DNA of 64,000 nt from Hyphomicrobiaceae bacterium (GCA_016793635.1 JAEUMD010000008.1:62001-126000); one strand, 5' to 3'. Positions 37,142 through 46,535 are shown, counted from the first letter of the stretch. Numbers and translations are program-made. The notes: generated from the letters alone by a model not told the origin.

Positions 37142-38842
37142 ATGAACCTCTTGCGCACCCTCGCGATCGTTGGCGCCACGGCGGGCTGCCTCGCCCCCTT
37201 GGCGTCCGCCGGCGAACCGGTGGCCAAGGCCGAACCGCCCGCCGCTATCCTGGCTCCCGCCACGCCTGCTGCTGCTGCAGCGGCGCCCGCTCCAACCGCC
37301 CCGGCGACGGCCACGGCTGGCCCGGCCAGCGCCGTCACATCCGTCGCGGCACCAGCCGGAACCGCTTCGTCTTCCACCGCATCGCTTGACCCGGCCGCAG
37401 CGGCCATCGCCGGCGCACTACGCGCGATAATGGACCGGGCCCCGGCAGGTGGCGACGAGGTCGAGAGCGCAGACCGCGCCGCGCTCGCGACGTTTTACCG
37501 GGCCCGCGACGCCGCCCCCCTTTGGGTCACACCCGCCGGCGCGAGCGAGCGCGGGCGGGCTCTCGCCGCGGAAATCGCCAACGCTGCTGCCTACGGCCTC
37601 GACCCCAAGGCATTCTCCTTGCCCGCGCTCGACGGCCTGACCGGGCCGGAAAAGCTCGCCACCACCGACTACCAGCTTTCGCTCGCCGCCCTGACCTACG
37701 CGCGCCACGCCCGGGGCGGCCGCATTCCGCAGCCCGCCGAGCAGCTCAACTCCAACCTCGACCGCAAGCCCCAGCTCCTCGACCCCGACAATGTGATCGA
37801 GCGCCTCGCGACGGCCGGCGACATTACCGCGGCTGTCGCCGGACTGAACCCGCCCCATCCCCAGTTCGAACGGCTGCGTCAGGCTTTCCTCGCCGCCAGC
37901 GGCGACGGGAAGGGCGGCGGCAAGCTCAGCACCAAGGCCAAGCAGCTCCGCGCCAACATGGAGATGTGGCGCTGGATGTGGGACGACCTCGGCGAGCTGC
38001 ACATCTTCAACAACCTGCCGGAGTTCGTGCAGCGCGTCGTGAAGGATGGCAAGGTGGTCCACACCGAGCGCATCGTCGTCGGCCAGCTGGACAAGCAGTC
38101 GTCCGTCTTTTCCCGCTCGCTGAAATCCGTGGTGCTCCGCCCGCGCTGGCGCGTGCCGGACAGCATCATGGTGCACGAGCTGTGGCCGAGCCTGCTCAAG
38201 GGCGGTGGGCTGATGCGCCAGCACGGCCTCGAGATCACCACCAAGAGCGGTGAGAAGCGAGACTGGCGGACCATCGACTGGTCGAAAGAAGACATCCGCA
38301 ACTATCACGTCTGGCAGGATCCCGGCCCCAAGAGCGCGGTCGGCTACGTCAAGTTCTCGTTCCCGAGCCAGCACACGATCTTCATGCACGACACGCCCGA
38401 CAAATGGATGTTCAACGCCAAGCGGCGGACGTTGAGCCACGGCTGCCTGCGCGTGCGAAACCCGATGGACCTCGCCGAGATCATACTCGCGTATGACAAG
38501 GGGCTTTCGCGTCCCGCCATCGACAAGCTCGTCAAATCAGGGCCGCTCGACAACGAGATCGACATGGAGAAGCGCATTCCCGTGCACCTCGCCTATTTCA
38601 CTGCGTGGGTGGACGACGCCGGCAAGGTGGACACGTTCGGCGACATCTACGGCCACGAGAAGCGCGTGACACAGGCGCTCGATGGCGAGTGGAGCAAGAT
38701 CAACAAGGGGCGCAATCACCTCGCCCCGCCCAAGCCCCGCTTCAATCCGGCGACGGTTGCGAACGGGCCGCCCGGCCGTGCGGCGAAGAAGGAAAAGAGC
38801 GCCGGCAGCTTCATCTCGGAAGCGCTCGGTATCAATTTCTGA
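37142..38842 (+). CDS. L,D-transpeptidase, YcbB/LdtD-like
   Basis: 566 residues. A signal peptide (LRTLAIVGATAGCLAPLASA) is followed by an Ala/Pro/Thr-rich linker to about residue 75, a peptidoglycan-associated region (YGLDPKAFSLPALDG, ALTYARHARGGRI), and the YkuD domain. The YkuD catalytic motif is HGCLRVRNPMDLA, with the active Cys near residue 436, preceded by FPSQHTIFMHDTPDK. It forms 3-3 peptide crosslinks in the cell wall from the periplasmic side, which suits alphaproteobacteria rich in such crosslinks. GGAG lies before the ATG. It is longer than single-domain Ldt, matching YcbB-type enzymes. Confidence 0.9.
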   Translation: MNLLRTLAIVGATAGCLAPLASAGEPVAKAEPPAAILAPATPAAAAAAPAPTAPATATAGPASAVTSVAAPAGTASSSTASLDPAAAAIAGALRAIMDRAPAGGDEVESADRAALATFYRARDAAPLWVTPAGASERGRALAAEIANAAAYGLDPKAFSLPALDGLTGPEKLATTDYQLSLAALTYARHARGGRIPQPAEQLNSNLDRKPQLLDPDNVIERLATAGDITAAVAGLNPPHPQFERLRQAFLAASGDGKGGGKLSTKAKQLRANMEMWRWMWDDLGELHIFNNLPEFVQRVVKDGKVVHTERIVVGQLDKQSSVFSRSLKSVVLRPRWRVPDSIMVHELWPSLLKGGGLMRQHGLEITTKSGEKRDWRTIDWSKEDIRNYHVWQDPGPKSAVGYVKFSFPSQHTIFMHDTPDKWMFNAKRRTLSHGCLRVRNPMDLAEIILAYDKGLSRPAIDKLVKSGPLDNEIDMEKRIPVHLAYFTAWVDDAGKVDTFGDIYGHEKRVTQALDGEWSKINKGRNHLAPPKPRFNPATVANGPPGRAAKKEKSAGSFISEALGINF

Positions 38843-38903
38843 TCGTTCGTCGCAAACGCCTCGGTGCGCGACCTGTTCAAGTAGTAGCTGAGGACGATCC
38901 GCC

Positions 38904-39653
38904 GTGCCGAAGGCCGCGAAGCTGAAGATCGCCTGCCGCGACGACCGGTTGTTTGCGTTCGCGCCCGAGAGCACCGCACTACTCGTCATTGATATGCAGC
39001 GCGAGTTCTTCGCCCCGGAGGACGATGGCGCGCCGAGCCCAATGAGCGAGATCGTGCCGCGTGTCGTCACCCTCGCGGCACTTGCTCGGAGAATGGGCGT
39101 CCGCGTGATCCATACGCGCGAGGGCTACGCGCCAGACCTCTCCGACGTCACACCCTACCGCGCCTCCCTTGATTACGTCGGCTACGAGGGGGACCTCGGT
39201 CGCTCGCTCATCCGCGGCGAGCCGAGCCACGACTTCATCGCCGAAATGAAACCCGAGCCGGGCGAAACGGTCATCGACAAGGCCGGGTTCAGCGCATTTT
39301 ACGCGAGCCCGCTCGACAACGTCCTGCGCGCGTCGGGCATCGATCACCTGCTGATCGCGGGCGTGACGACGCAATGCTGCGTCCACTCCACCCTGCGGGA
39401 CGCGGTCGACCGTGGCTATTGGTGTGTGACGGTGGCTGACTGCTGCGCGGCTTCTGAGCCCGAACTCCACGATGCCGCCCTTTCGCTCATCGCCGGCGAG
39501 GGGCATCTGTTCGGGTGGATCTGCGACCTAGCCGACATAGAGCGCGCCGCCGCCGCAATAGCGAAAACGGCGACGCGCAAATCCGTTAGCGGCTCGCGGA
39601 GCGACGCGCGACCTCCGCCTTCGAAACCTCGCCCGCCGCGAGCAGGGCGTTGA
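38904..39653 (+). CDS. Isochorismatase-family cysteine hydrolase
   Basis: 249 residues. The catalytic triad is visible: Asp in LLVIDMQREF near residue 30, Lys in VIDKAGFSAFY near 130, and Cys in GVTTQCCVHSTLRDA near 161. Members hydrolyse isochorismate, ureidoacrylate, biuret, N-carbamoyl compounds or nicotinamide, and the substrate is not evident. The start is GTG 38904 with GAGG about 12 bp upstream. The last ~25 residues (RSDARPPPSKPRPPRAGR) are low-complexity and antisense to the 3' end of the convergent Cys-rich gene, suggesting the original stop was lost. Confidence 0.85.
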   Translation: MPKAAKLKIACRDDRLFAFAPESTALLVIDMQREFFAPEDDGAPSPMSEIVPRVVTLAALARRMGVRVIHTREGYAPDLSDVTPYRASLDYVGYEGDLGRSLIRGEPSHDFIAEMKPEPGETVIDKAGFSAFYASPLDNVLRASGIDHLLIAGVTTQCCVHSTLRDAVDRGYWCVTVADCCAASEPELHDAALSLIAGEGHLFGWICDLADIERAAAAIAKTATRKSVSGSRSDARPPPSKPRPPRAGR

Positions 39654-39882
39654 CGCAACGGCCGGAGAGCCTCGCCCCGACGCGCGACATACAGCTTCTC
39701 ACCTCGGGGCTGCCGGGAGCGTGCTTGCTGCAATGGGCGAAGTAGTCGCTCATGCAGGCGCGCTGCACGGCCAACGATACGGCACCGGCCTCGGCGATGC
39801 CGAGTGTGCCAAGCACCATGGCGAGAGCAGCGGCCGAAGCGTGGCGCGGCAAGCGTATCGGCATTCCGATGTGACGGGGCAT
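39586..39882 (-). CDS. Small secreted Cys-rich-repeat protein
   Basis: 98 residues. A basic N terminus and hydrophobic core (ASAAALAMVLGTLGIAEA) look like a signal peptide. The mature part has the four-cysteine pattern VQRACMSDYFAHCSKHAPGS, VRSCMSRVGARLSGRC. This spacing matches the cysteine-rich-repeat helical domain common in small exported proteins of Hyphomicrobiales, which is of unknown function. ATG 39882 has GGAG 6 bp upstream and is preferred over GTG 39909. Its 3' end overlaps the hydrolase gene on the other strand by 68 bp. Confidence 0.75.
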   Translation of the reverse strand: MPRHIGMPIRLPRHASAAALAMVLGTLGIAEAGAVSLAVQRACMSDYFAHCSKHAPGSPEVRSCMSRVGARLSGRCVNALLAAGEVSKAEVARRSASR

Positions 39883-40160
39883 GGCGGTCTCCAACCGAGA
39901 AGTTCGCACGTATGTTTCTCAAGCGTAGGGGAAGAGGATTAACGAGACCGTTCCGCGCGCACCTTGACGGTACGAATTCGATGCTGCACGTGCGAACAAT
40001 CAGACCCGCGTCTCTTCGGCAATTCGCAGTTGCGAGCGGCGACATAAAGACGAGTTGTTATGATGCTAACATCGTGCCTTCGATTCGCCGAGATGGCTTG
40101 ATCGAGCGATGACTGTTTTTTCTCTCTTGACGTACAGCGAAGCAGACGTGGAGCAGCGAT

Positions 40161-40391
40161 TTGAGCGCGGAGATCTTGAACCTGCGGCGAGCGCGTAAAG
40201 AGAAGGCGCGGGCCGAGAAAGAGCGGCAGGCCGCGGAGAACCGCGTTCGCTTCGGTCGTACGAAGACCGAGCGGGTGATACGGACAGCGGAGTCCGAGCG
40301 ATCGGCGCGCGATCTCGACGCGCATCGCCGCGAGGATGGCGCGGCGACGCGCACGGATTCCGCATCGAACGACGATAACGCCACGTCTTGA
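40161..40391 (+). CDS. DUF4169 small basic protein
   Basis: 76 residues. It starts AEILNLRRARKEKARAEKER and has ENRVRFGRTKTER, then a helical AESERSARDLDAHRRE, the pattern of the DUF4169 family of alphaproteobacteria. It is highly charged and helical, with no known function. The start is TTG 40161, supported by GGAG at good spacing; no ATG is in a usable place. The RHH protein follows after about 93 bp, the usual neighbour, so they are likely co-expressed. Confidence 0.75.
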   Translation: MSAEILNLRRARKEKARAEKERQAAENRVRFGRTKTERVIRTAESERSARDLDAHRREDGAATRTDSASNDDNATS

Positions 40392-40484
40392 TATGACGCC
40401 CGCTCAACACATCCCTTCGCGTGAGGCCCTGCCTTCGCGTGAGGTCATGATAGCCGGGCTGAACCGCCGACAGCGCGTGTGGGC

Positions 40485-40730
40485 ATGATGCGACGTCCCG
40501 CGAAACACTCGTTCTCCATCCGCGGCCACCGCACATCGATCTCGCTCGAGCCCGAGTTCTGGGACGCACTCGCCGAGATCGCGAGGGCACGTGCCATCAG
40601 CCTCTCGGCCCTCGTCGCCGAGATCGATAGTGCTCGGACGGGCGATGCCGGCCTCTCGATCGCAGTGCGCCTCTATGTGCTCGGCTATTATCGCGAACAG
40701 GCCCGCGCGACGATCACGCCGCCGTTATGA
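40485..40730 (+). CDS. Ribbon-helix-helix domain protein (RHH_4 type)
   Basis: 81 residues. KHSFSIRGHRTSISLEPEFW is the N-terminal strand of a ribbon-helix-helix fold, and ALAEIARARAISLSALVAEI and SIAVRLYVLGYYREQ are the two helices. It matches the short RHH_4 family that accompanies DUF4169 proteins. These are proposed DNA-binding proteins without assigned targets. Starts at 40485 or 40488 (two ATGs in a row) are equally possible, and GTG 40479 is less so. No SD is clear. Confidence 0.7.
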   Translation: MMRRPAKHSFSIRGHRTSISLEPEFWDALAEIARARAISLSALVAEIDSARTGDAGLSIAVRLYVLGYYREQARATITPPL

Positions 40731-40811
40731 TGTCAGCCTGATACGACGGCAGGAAGGATCGGCGACGTGTTGATGTGCGCGTTGACCGAGGCACGCCCGC
40801 CGCCCGCTGCT

Positions 40812-42029
40812 TTACGCCGTGAGCCGGGCCCAGCCCGCGAGACGTTTCACCGCCTCCCTCATGTCGGCTGTCGAGCCAGCATAGGAAAAGCGGATGAAGC
40901 GGCGGCCGCGCACCGGATCGAAGTCGATCCCGGGCGTCACGGCGACGGCGATGTCGTCGAGCATTTCACCGGCAAATGCGAGGCTGTCGTCGGTCCAGCG
41001 CGAGACGTCGGCATAGAGGTAGAAAGCACCATCCGCCGGCACGATGCGGTCGAAACCGATCTGTGGCAGCGCATCGAGCAGGAGCGCGCGATTTTCGGCA
41101 TACGACGCCACGTTCCGCTCCAACTCGTCCTTCGCGTCGAACGCCGCCAGCGCAGCCACCTGCGAGATCGCTGGCGGCGCAATGAACAGGTTCTGAGCGA
41201 GACGCTCGATCGGCCGCACGAGTCGCTCCGGCACGATCATCCATCCGACCCGCCAGCCGGTCATCGAGAAGTACTTTGAGAAGCTGTTGATGACGACCGC
41301 CTCGTCGCTGTAGCGCAACGCCGTCTCGGCGGGACCGGCATAGGTGAGCCCGTGATAGATCTCGTCCGAGATGAACCACACGCCGCGCGCTTCGCATGTG
41401 CGGGCGATGGCGGCGAGGCGCTCGGGCTCCAGCATCGTGCCGGTTGGATTCGCCGGGCTCGCGATCAACAGGCCGTCGAGGCCCTCCGGTGACGACGCCA
41501 GCGCTCCGACCGCTTCGACGGTCGGCATCCAGCGCGTCTCGGGACCGGTCTCGATGCTGACCGGACGCTGGCCGAGCGCCGACAGAATGTGCCGGTAACA
41601 GGGATAGCCGGGCTCCGGCAGACCAACACGGGCTCCGGCGTCGAACAGCGCCAGGAACGCCAGCACGAAGCCGGCTGACGATCCGGTCGTCACAACGACC
41701 CGTCCCGGTGCCACCGCGACGCCGTAGGTCTCGTGATAATGGACTGCGATCCGCTCGCGTAGCGCGGCCGTACCGAGCGCCAGCGTATAACCGAGCGGCC
41801 CCGCGTCGATCGCCTGCTTCGCCGCCTCCCGTGCGGTGCTGGGCGCGGCCGTCGCCGGCTGGCCGACCTCCATGTGGATCACGCGCGCGCCCGCCGCCTC
41901 TCGCGCCGCTGCCCGGCTCATCACATCCATGACGATGAAGCTATCGATGGCGCTGCGATGCGACGCCGCACGCGCAACCGCCGCGCCCTCCTCGACGCCG
42001 CCACGCCGGCCGTTGCCGCTGGTGGTCAT
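40812..42029 (-). CDS. PLP-dependent aminotransferase, class I/II
   Basis: 405 residues of fold-type I. VVVTTGSSAGFVLAFLALFD, ASPANPTGTML with the conserved Asn-Pro-Thr, and the PLP lysine in INSFSKYFSMTGWRVGWMI near residue 250 are present, with RRFIRFSYAG at the C-terminal substrate Arg. The subgroup resembles AspC-like enzymes acting on Asp, aromatic or branched amino acids, and the substrate is undetermined. GGAG precedes ATG 42029. The N-terminal ~25 residues are not conserved-looking. It is divergent from the M48 peptidase gene. Confidence 0.88.
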   Translation of the reverse strand: MTTSGNGRRGGVEEGAAVARAASHRSAIDSFIVMDVMSRAAAREAAGARVIHMEVGQPATAAPSTAREAAKQAIDAGPLGYTLALGTAALRERIAVHYHETYGVAVAPGRVVVTTGSSAGFVLAFLALFDAGARVGLPEPGYPCYRHILSALGQRPVSIETGPETRWMPTVEAVGALASSPEGLDGLLIASPANPTGTMLEPERLAAIARTCEARGVWFISDEIYHGLTYAGPAETALRYSDEAVVINSFSKYFSMTGWRVGWMIVPERLVRPIERLAQNLFIAPPAISQVAALAAFDAKDELERNVASYAENRALLLDALPQIGFDRIVPADGAFYLYADVSRWTDDSLAFAGEMLDDIAVAVTPGIDFDPVRGRRFIRFSYAGSTADMREAVKRLAGWARLTA

Positions 42030-42340
42030 ATCCGCTCCGCGTGTCGTTCGCCCCGGCCCCGCCGCTCCCCGCCTTGCTGCCGCCCCATTGTCGCCAATGG
42101 TGGAGTAATGCGGTGTGGTTCGGCGTAATCGTGCCATCGGCTCGTCGGCATTGGCTTATAGTGATCTCCGCGCGCGGCGGCCAGTCCGCCCGCTCGGACA
42201 GTCCCGGCCAGCGAAGATGCCCGGGTTCCGGCGGGGAAATTCGATCGTGGTTCCCGCGCGTTGACCGCGACGTGCATCGTTTCTACGGTGGGGCCGCGCT
42301 TGGCGGGCACGGCGCGGTTCCTAGAGGACTTTTGGACAGC
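42030..42340. other. Divergent intergenic region, no gene seen
   Basis: 311 bp between the aminotransferase and M48 genes. The M48 frame is open through it, but the residues are not family-like. TATAGT near 42157 could be a -10 for the rightward gene, with no matching -35. No repeat or operator is recognised. Confidence 0.3.
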
Positions 42341-43765
42341 ATGAGGATCAAGGTAACGAACTTGGCTGGCGCTGCATGGGGCGTCGTGCGGCCTGCTGTC
42401 GGCCTCGCGGCGGCATTTGTCATGGCTGTCGCGGCGTTCACCGCGACCTGGACGGCGCCAGCGAGCGCGCAGGGCTTGCCGCTGATCCGTGACACCGAGA
42501 TCGAGAACCTGCTCAACGAATATGCCCGGCCCATCTTCCGCGCCGCGGGCCTTGGTGCCGGCCGCATTTCCATGCGCATTGTCCGCAACGATGCCTTCAA
42601 CGCCTTCGTCGTCGACGGACGCAACGTCTTCGTACACACGGGCGCGCTGATGCAGTCCGAGACGCCGAACCAGATTATCGGCGTCATTGCCCACGAGACG
42701 GGGCACATCGCTGGCGGACACATGGCGGCACTGCGCGCGCGCATCGCCCGCGACCAAACCAAAATCCTGCTGGCACAGGTGCTCGGCGTGCTGCTGATCG
42801 GCGGTGCCGCGGCTACCGGCGGCGACACCGGCCGAGACATCGGCGGCGCCGGTCAGGCGGTGATGCAGGGTGGTTCCGAGCTCATCATGCGCTCGCTGCT
42901 CGCCGAACGCCGCTCGCAGGAATCCGCCGCCGATCAGGCCGGCCTCAAGTACTTGAACGCCACCGAGCAGTCGGGCCTCGGCATGCTGGAGACGTTCGAG
43001 CGTTTCGCTCAGCAGGAGTACATCTCGGACGCGCAGAAAGATGCGTTCGCGCGCAGCCATCCCGTCGCGACGGATCGACTCGCCCGCCTGCGTCAGCTCG
43101 TGCAATCGAGCCCCAACTACAGCAAGAAGGACAGCGCCGACCTCGCCCTTCGCCATGACCTGATGCGGGCGAAGCTTTCGGGCTATCTGGAGAACCCGCG
43201 CGTCGTCTTCAATCGCTATCCCGAGCGCGACAAGTCGCTGCCTGCGCGCTACGCCCGCGCCGTGGCGCGCTATTTCCAGGGCGGTCCGCAGGGCGTCGAG
43301 CGCGCCGTCAACGACGTCGAGGACCTGATCCGTGAACGCCCCGACTACGCATATTTCTGGGAGCTGAAGGGCGACCTACTGATGCGGGCCGGGCGCGCGG
43401 CCCAAGCCATCGAGCCGCTGCGCCGCTCGCTGAAGCTCGCCGACAATGCCCCGCTCATTCAGGTCGAGCTGGCGACGGCGCTGCAGAGCATGGGTGACGA
43501 GCGATCGATCAAGGAATCGATCGAGCTGCTGCGCAAGGCCGTGATTAATGACGAGAACCCCCGCGCTCACCGACTGCTGGCGACGGCCTACTACAAACAG
43601 GACCGCCTGCCACTCGCCGACGCCGAGACGGCGCAAGCCTACTTCCTCGAAGGCAACGTCAAGCAGGCGCAGATCTTTGCCAAGCGGGCGCAGACCAAGT
43701 TGAAGCAGGGCTCGCCGGAGTGGTTGCGCAACGACGACATCATCAACTACAAGCCGGAGACTTGA
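42341..43765 (+). CDS. M48-family periplasmic metalloprotease (BepA-like)
   Basis: 474 residues. A signal peptide ends at APASAQG (about residue 43). The zinc site HETGH is in GVIAHETGHIAGGHMAALRA, with the third ligand Glu in RSQESAADQAGLKYL. The C-terminal half (from ~300) is TPR-like: YFWELKGDLLMRAGRAAQA, LIQVELATALQSMGDE, AHRLLATAYYKQDRLPLA. This architecture matches BepA/YfgC, which monitors outer-membrane beta-barrel assembly and degrades stalled proteins. ATG 42341 is chosen, with a GAGGA somewhat distant at 12 bp. Confidence 0.9.
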   Translation: MRIKVTNLAGAAWGVVRPAVGLAAAFVMAVAAFTATWTAPASAQGLPLIRDTEIENLLNEYARPIFRAAGLGAGRISMRIVRNDAFNAFVVDGRNVFVHTGALMQSETPNQIIGVIAHETGHIAGGHMAALRARIARDQTKILLAQVLGVLLIGGAAATGGDTGRDIGGAGQAVMQGGSELIMRSLLAERRSQESAADQAGLKYLNATEQSGLGMLETFERFAQQEYISDAQKDAFARSHPVATDRLARLRQLVQSSPNYSKKDSADLALRHDLMRAKLSGYLENPRVVFNRYPERDKSLPARYARAVARYFQGGPQGVERAVNDVEDLIRERPDYAYFWELKGDLLMRAGRAAQAIEPLRRSLKLADNAPLIQVELATALQSMGDERSIKESIELLRKAVINDENPRAHRLLATAYYKQDRLPLADAETAQAYFLEGNVKQAQIFAKRAQTKLKQGSPEWLRNDDIINYKPET

Positions 43766-43993
43766 GGCTTGGCTGTCCGTTGCTGGAAAAGAAGCGCGGA
43801 TGCGGACTTGTGGGACGCGCCCCGCGGGCCATATTCGCTCAGTCCGGGCGGGCATGCGGCACCTGACGTATTTGCGCTGAGCCTGCCTTATCTAGTCCCC
43901 TGTTCGCCTCAAACCTAAAGTGTGCAGGCACTGAGCCTGAGCACCAAGATCGCACCAATGCCTATGTGTGAGCCCCCGATGAGAGAGAGCCCG

Positions 43994-44821
43994 ATGAAGT
44001 CCATCCGTTCGTCCCGCCGCAACGCGGCAATCGCATCCGCGGCTCTCGCTGCATTCGCCTTCGCGGCGGCTCCCGGCTACCTCAAGGCCCAGGACAAGCC
44101 GGCGCAGCCGGCGGCAGCAGCGGCACCTGCGAGCACGTTCTCTGCCGAGCAGAAGTCCGAGATTCAGCGCATTATCAAGGACTACCTGATCGCCAATCCG
44201 GAGGTGTTCCTGGAGATCCAGGCTGCTCTCGAAAGCAAGATGGAGCAGGTGCAGGCGGAGAAGCTCAAGTCAGCCCTCGCCGCACACGCAGACCAGCTCT
44301 ACCGCGATCCCGAGGCGCCCGTCGCTGGCAATCCGAAGGGTGACGTCACCGTCGTCGAGTTCTTCGATTACAACTGCGGCTACTGCAAGCGCGGCTTCTC
44401 CGACGTCGCCCAGCTCATCAAGGACGACGCCAAGGTCAAGGTGGTGTTCCGCGAGCTGCCGATCCTTTCCAAGGGCTCGGAAGAGGCCGCCCAGGTAGCG
44501 CTCGCCGCCCGCATGCAGGGCAAGTATTGGGAATTCCACTCGGCGATGATCCAGCATAAGGGGCAAGCCGATATGGCGAGTGCCCTGAAGCTCGCAGAGA
44601 AGGCCGGGCTCGACATGAACCGCCTCAAGGCGGACGTGAAGTCGGAAGCCGTCACGAGCGAGATTAAGAAGGTGCGCGAGCTGGCCCAGACGCTCGGCAT
44701 CAACGGCACGCCACACTTCCTGGTCGGCGACCGCTCCATCCCGGGCGCGCCGCAGGACCTGCTCGGCCAGCTCAAGAGCGACATCGCCGAGGTCCGCAAG
44801 TCGGGTTGCATCTCCTGCTGA
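43994..44821 (+). CDS. DsbA-family thiol oxidoreductase with ScsC-like N-terminus
   Basis: 275 residues. A signal peptide (ASAALAAFAFAAAPG) is followed by FSAEQKSEIQRIIKDYLIAN, a helical segment like the ScsC oligomerisation domain. The thioredoxin domain has active site FFDYNCGYCKRGF, helical insertion, and cis-Pro in INGTPHFLVGDRSI. It probably acts as a periplasmic disulfide isomerase or oxidase. The protein ends VRKSGCISC, a second CxxC at the very C terminus. ATG 43994 is preceded by GAGAG; an ATG at 43979 is possible. A UUCG hairpin follows the stop. Confidence 0.9.
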   Translation: MKSIRSSRRNAAIASAALAAFAFAAAPGYLKAQDKPAQPAAAAAPASTFSAEQKSEIQRIIKDYLIANPEVFLEIQAALESKMEQVQAEKLKSALAAHADQLYRDPEAPVAGNPKGDVTVVEFFDYNCGYCKRGFSDVAQLIKDDAKVKVVFRELPILSKGSEEAAQVALAARMQGKYWEFHSAMIQHKGQADMASALKLAEKAGLDMNRLKADVKSEAVTSEIKKVRELAQTLGINGTPHFLVGDRSIPGAPQDLLGQLKSDIAEVRKSGCISC

Positions 44822-45349
44822 GGAAAGCAGGAGCGGGCGCGGGCGAACGGTAATCGATTGAGGTAGAAGCGCTTCGGCGCTTCCACCCTGATCTGCCGCG
44901 CGGTCCCCCTGAAAGGGCGCGAACCTTGAGGCTTTGAGGGTTCGCGAGCGAGGTTCCGCGAAGGTCGATTGCCCTTCAGGGCCGCCGCCGCGGCGATCCT
45001 GTTGCGCGTTCCGGGGCGCGTTCCGGGGCGTATTTCCAGAGAGCCGGCCAGGCCGCCAGGCGACGCCCCCGTATCTTCAACAGGCGTGTTGCGGTCGCCC
45101 TTCCGCCGCCCTGGGAAAGCTGATACACGGGCGGTTGGTTCTTACTCGGTTGCCTGGAACAGTGCTCAGGCCGGACGCCTTGGCGGACGCGGCAGGACCT
45201 CGACGCAAACCCGTCGAGCGGCCTGCCCAGCGCCAGTGCTCGTTCGGCCGCTCCCATCCAGCAACGTTTCTTCCCGCATCGCTCCGGCCGCCCAGCGGCG
45301 CTGGTGTCACCTCCGGGCGTGCTCAACGACTGCTTCGATGGCCGCACTC
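44822..45349 (+). other. dsbA-aroQ intergenic region with two hairpins and a 12-bp repeat
   Basis: About 520 bp without a convincing gene. GAAGCGC-TTCG-GCGCTTC (44866-44883) is a UUCG-tetraloop hairpin 44 bp after the dsbA-like stop. CGCGAACC (44918-44925) pairs with GGTTCGCG (44939-44946). GCGCGTTCCGGG is repeated in tandem at 45004-45015 and 45016-45027. The aroQ-accB-accC promoter must lie here, but I cannot place it. Confidence 0.45.
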
Positions 45350-45838
45350 ATGCACGCCAAGCCCGTTTACGTCCTGAACGGTCCGAACCTCAATCTGCTC
45401 GGCGCGCGCGAGCCCCACGTGTACGGCCACGAGACGCTGGCCGACGTCCGCCGCCGCGCCGAAGCGGCAGCGTCCCGCGTCGGACTGACGCTCGAGTTCC
45501 GCCAGTCGAACCACGAGGGCCAGTTGATCGACTGGGTTCACGAGGCGCGTGACAAGGGCGCGGGCCTGATCGTCAACGCCGGCGGCCTCACCCACACCTC
45601 GATCGCGCTGCTCGACGCGCTTCAGGCGGCCGAGCTGCCGGTGATCGAAGTCCATCTTTCCAACATTTTCCGCCGCGAGCCCTTCCGCCACCATTCCTAT
45701 GTTTCACTGGCGGCCAAGGGCGTCATCTGCGGCCTCGGGGCGAAGGGCTACGAGCTCGCCGTCGAGGCCATGGCTGACGTGCTGGCGGCGAGCGCCGCCA
45801 AGGGCGGTTCCGCCGCAGCCGGCAAGACAACACCATGA
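45350..45838 (+). CDS. aroQ: 3-dehydroquinate dehydratase, type II
   Basis: 162 residues. Type II motifs are [20 protein letters not shown] with the active-site Arg, [35 protein letters not shown] and [20 protein letters not shown] with catalytic His. It removes water from 3-dehydroquinate in the shikimate pathway. The start is uncertain: ATG 45350 gives the normal family N terminus, ATG 45338 adds four residues, and neither has an SD. Its TGA overlaps the accB ATG as ATGA. Confidence 0.94.
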   Translation: MHAKPVYVLNGPNLNLLGAREPHVYGHETLADVRRRAEAAASRVGLTLEFRQSNHEGQLIDWVHEARDKGAGLIVNAGGLTHTSIALLDALQAAELPVIEVHLSNIFRREPFRHHSYVSLAAKGVICGLGAKGYELAVEAMADVLAASAAKGGSAAAGKTTP

Positions 45839-46413
45839 CGAAGCGCCGCAAGACCACGGGCGCAGGCAAGAAGGGAACGACCGGGATGACCGCCCAGACC
45901 TCTCAATCGAAGACGGAAGCCAAATCGGATGTCCAGCCGGCCGCCAGCAAGGGCAGCCCGGAGAAGGAGATGATCCGCGAGCTCGCCGAGCTTCTGAACG
46001 AGACCGGCCTCTCCGAGATCGAGATTGAGAAGAGCGGCTTGCGCGTGCGCGTCGCGCGCCAGCTCGCCATCAGCGCAGTGGCCGCACCACAGGCGATGGC
46101 GATGCCGGCGACCGCCGCCGCTGCCGCATCCGCCCCAGCCGCCGCAGCATCGAGCGCTGGCGCCGACCCGGCGAAGCATCCCGGCGCGGTCAAGTCACCG
46201 ATGGTCGGCACTGCCTACCGCGCGCCCGAGCCGGGCGCCGCAGCGTTCATCGAGATCGGCAAGCGCGTCGCCGTCGGCGATACGCTGCTCATCATCGAGG
46301 CGATGAAGACCATGAACCAGATCCCGGCGCCGAAGGCCGGCACCGTCACGGCGATCCTGTTCGAGAACGGCCAGCCGGTCGAGTTCGGGGAGCCGCTGGT
46401 GATCGTCGAATAG
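45835..46413 (+). CDS. accB: Acetyl-CoA carboxylase biotin carboxyl carrier protein
   Basis: 192 residues from ATG 45835, which overlaps the aroQ stop as ATGA. The N-terminal helical part [20 protein letters not shown] is followed by an Ala/Pro-rich flexible linker and the biotinyl domain with the biotin lysine in [17 protein letters not shown]. An alternative ATG at 45886, with AAGGGA upstream, would give a more usual ~175-residue protein, and the first 17 residues are basic and unconserved-looking. It carries the carboxyl group between AccC and the carboxyltransferase for fatty acid synthesis. Confidence 0.95.
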   Translation: MTKRRKTTGAGKKGTTGMTAQTSQSKTEAKSDVQPAASKGSPEKEMIRELAELLNETGLSEIEIEKSGLRVRVARQLAISAVAAPQAMAMPATAAAAASAPAAAASSAGADPAKHPGAVKSPMVGTAYRAPEPGAAAFIEIGKRVAVGDTLLIIEAMKTMNQIPAPKAGTVTAILFENGQPVEFGEPLVIVE

Positions 46414-46535
46414 CGCATTTCTGCGCGCCACTCGCCCGATCGCCTCTAGCGCGCGGGGAGCACACCCGAGAGCGGCTCGAGGGAACACCTCGCCACTCGC
46501 CGGTCCCCTCCCCCCTCTCCACTAACGGTGCAAAA

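Noticed and set aside
44934-45377. Plus-strand open frame before aroQ
   Set aside because: Arg/Pro-rich translation over hairpins and a 12-bp repeat, overlapping aroQ, with no ribosome binding site.
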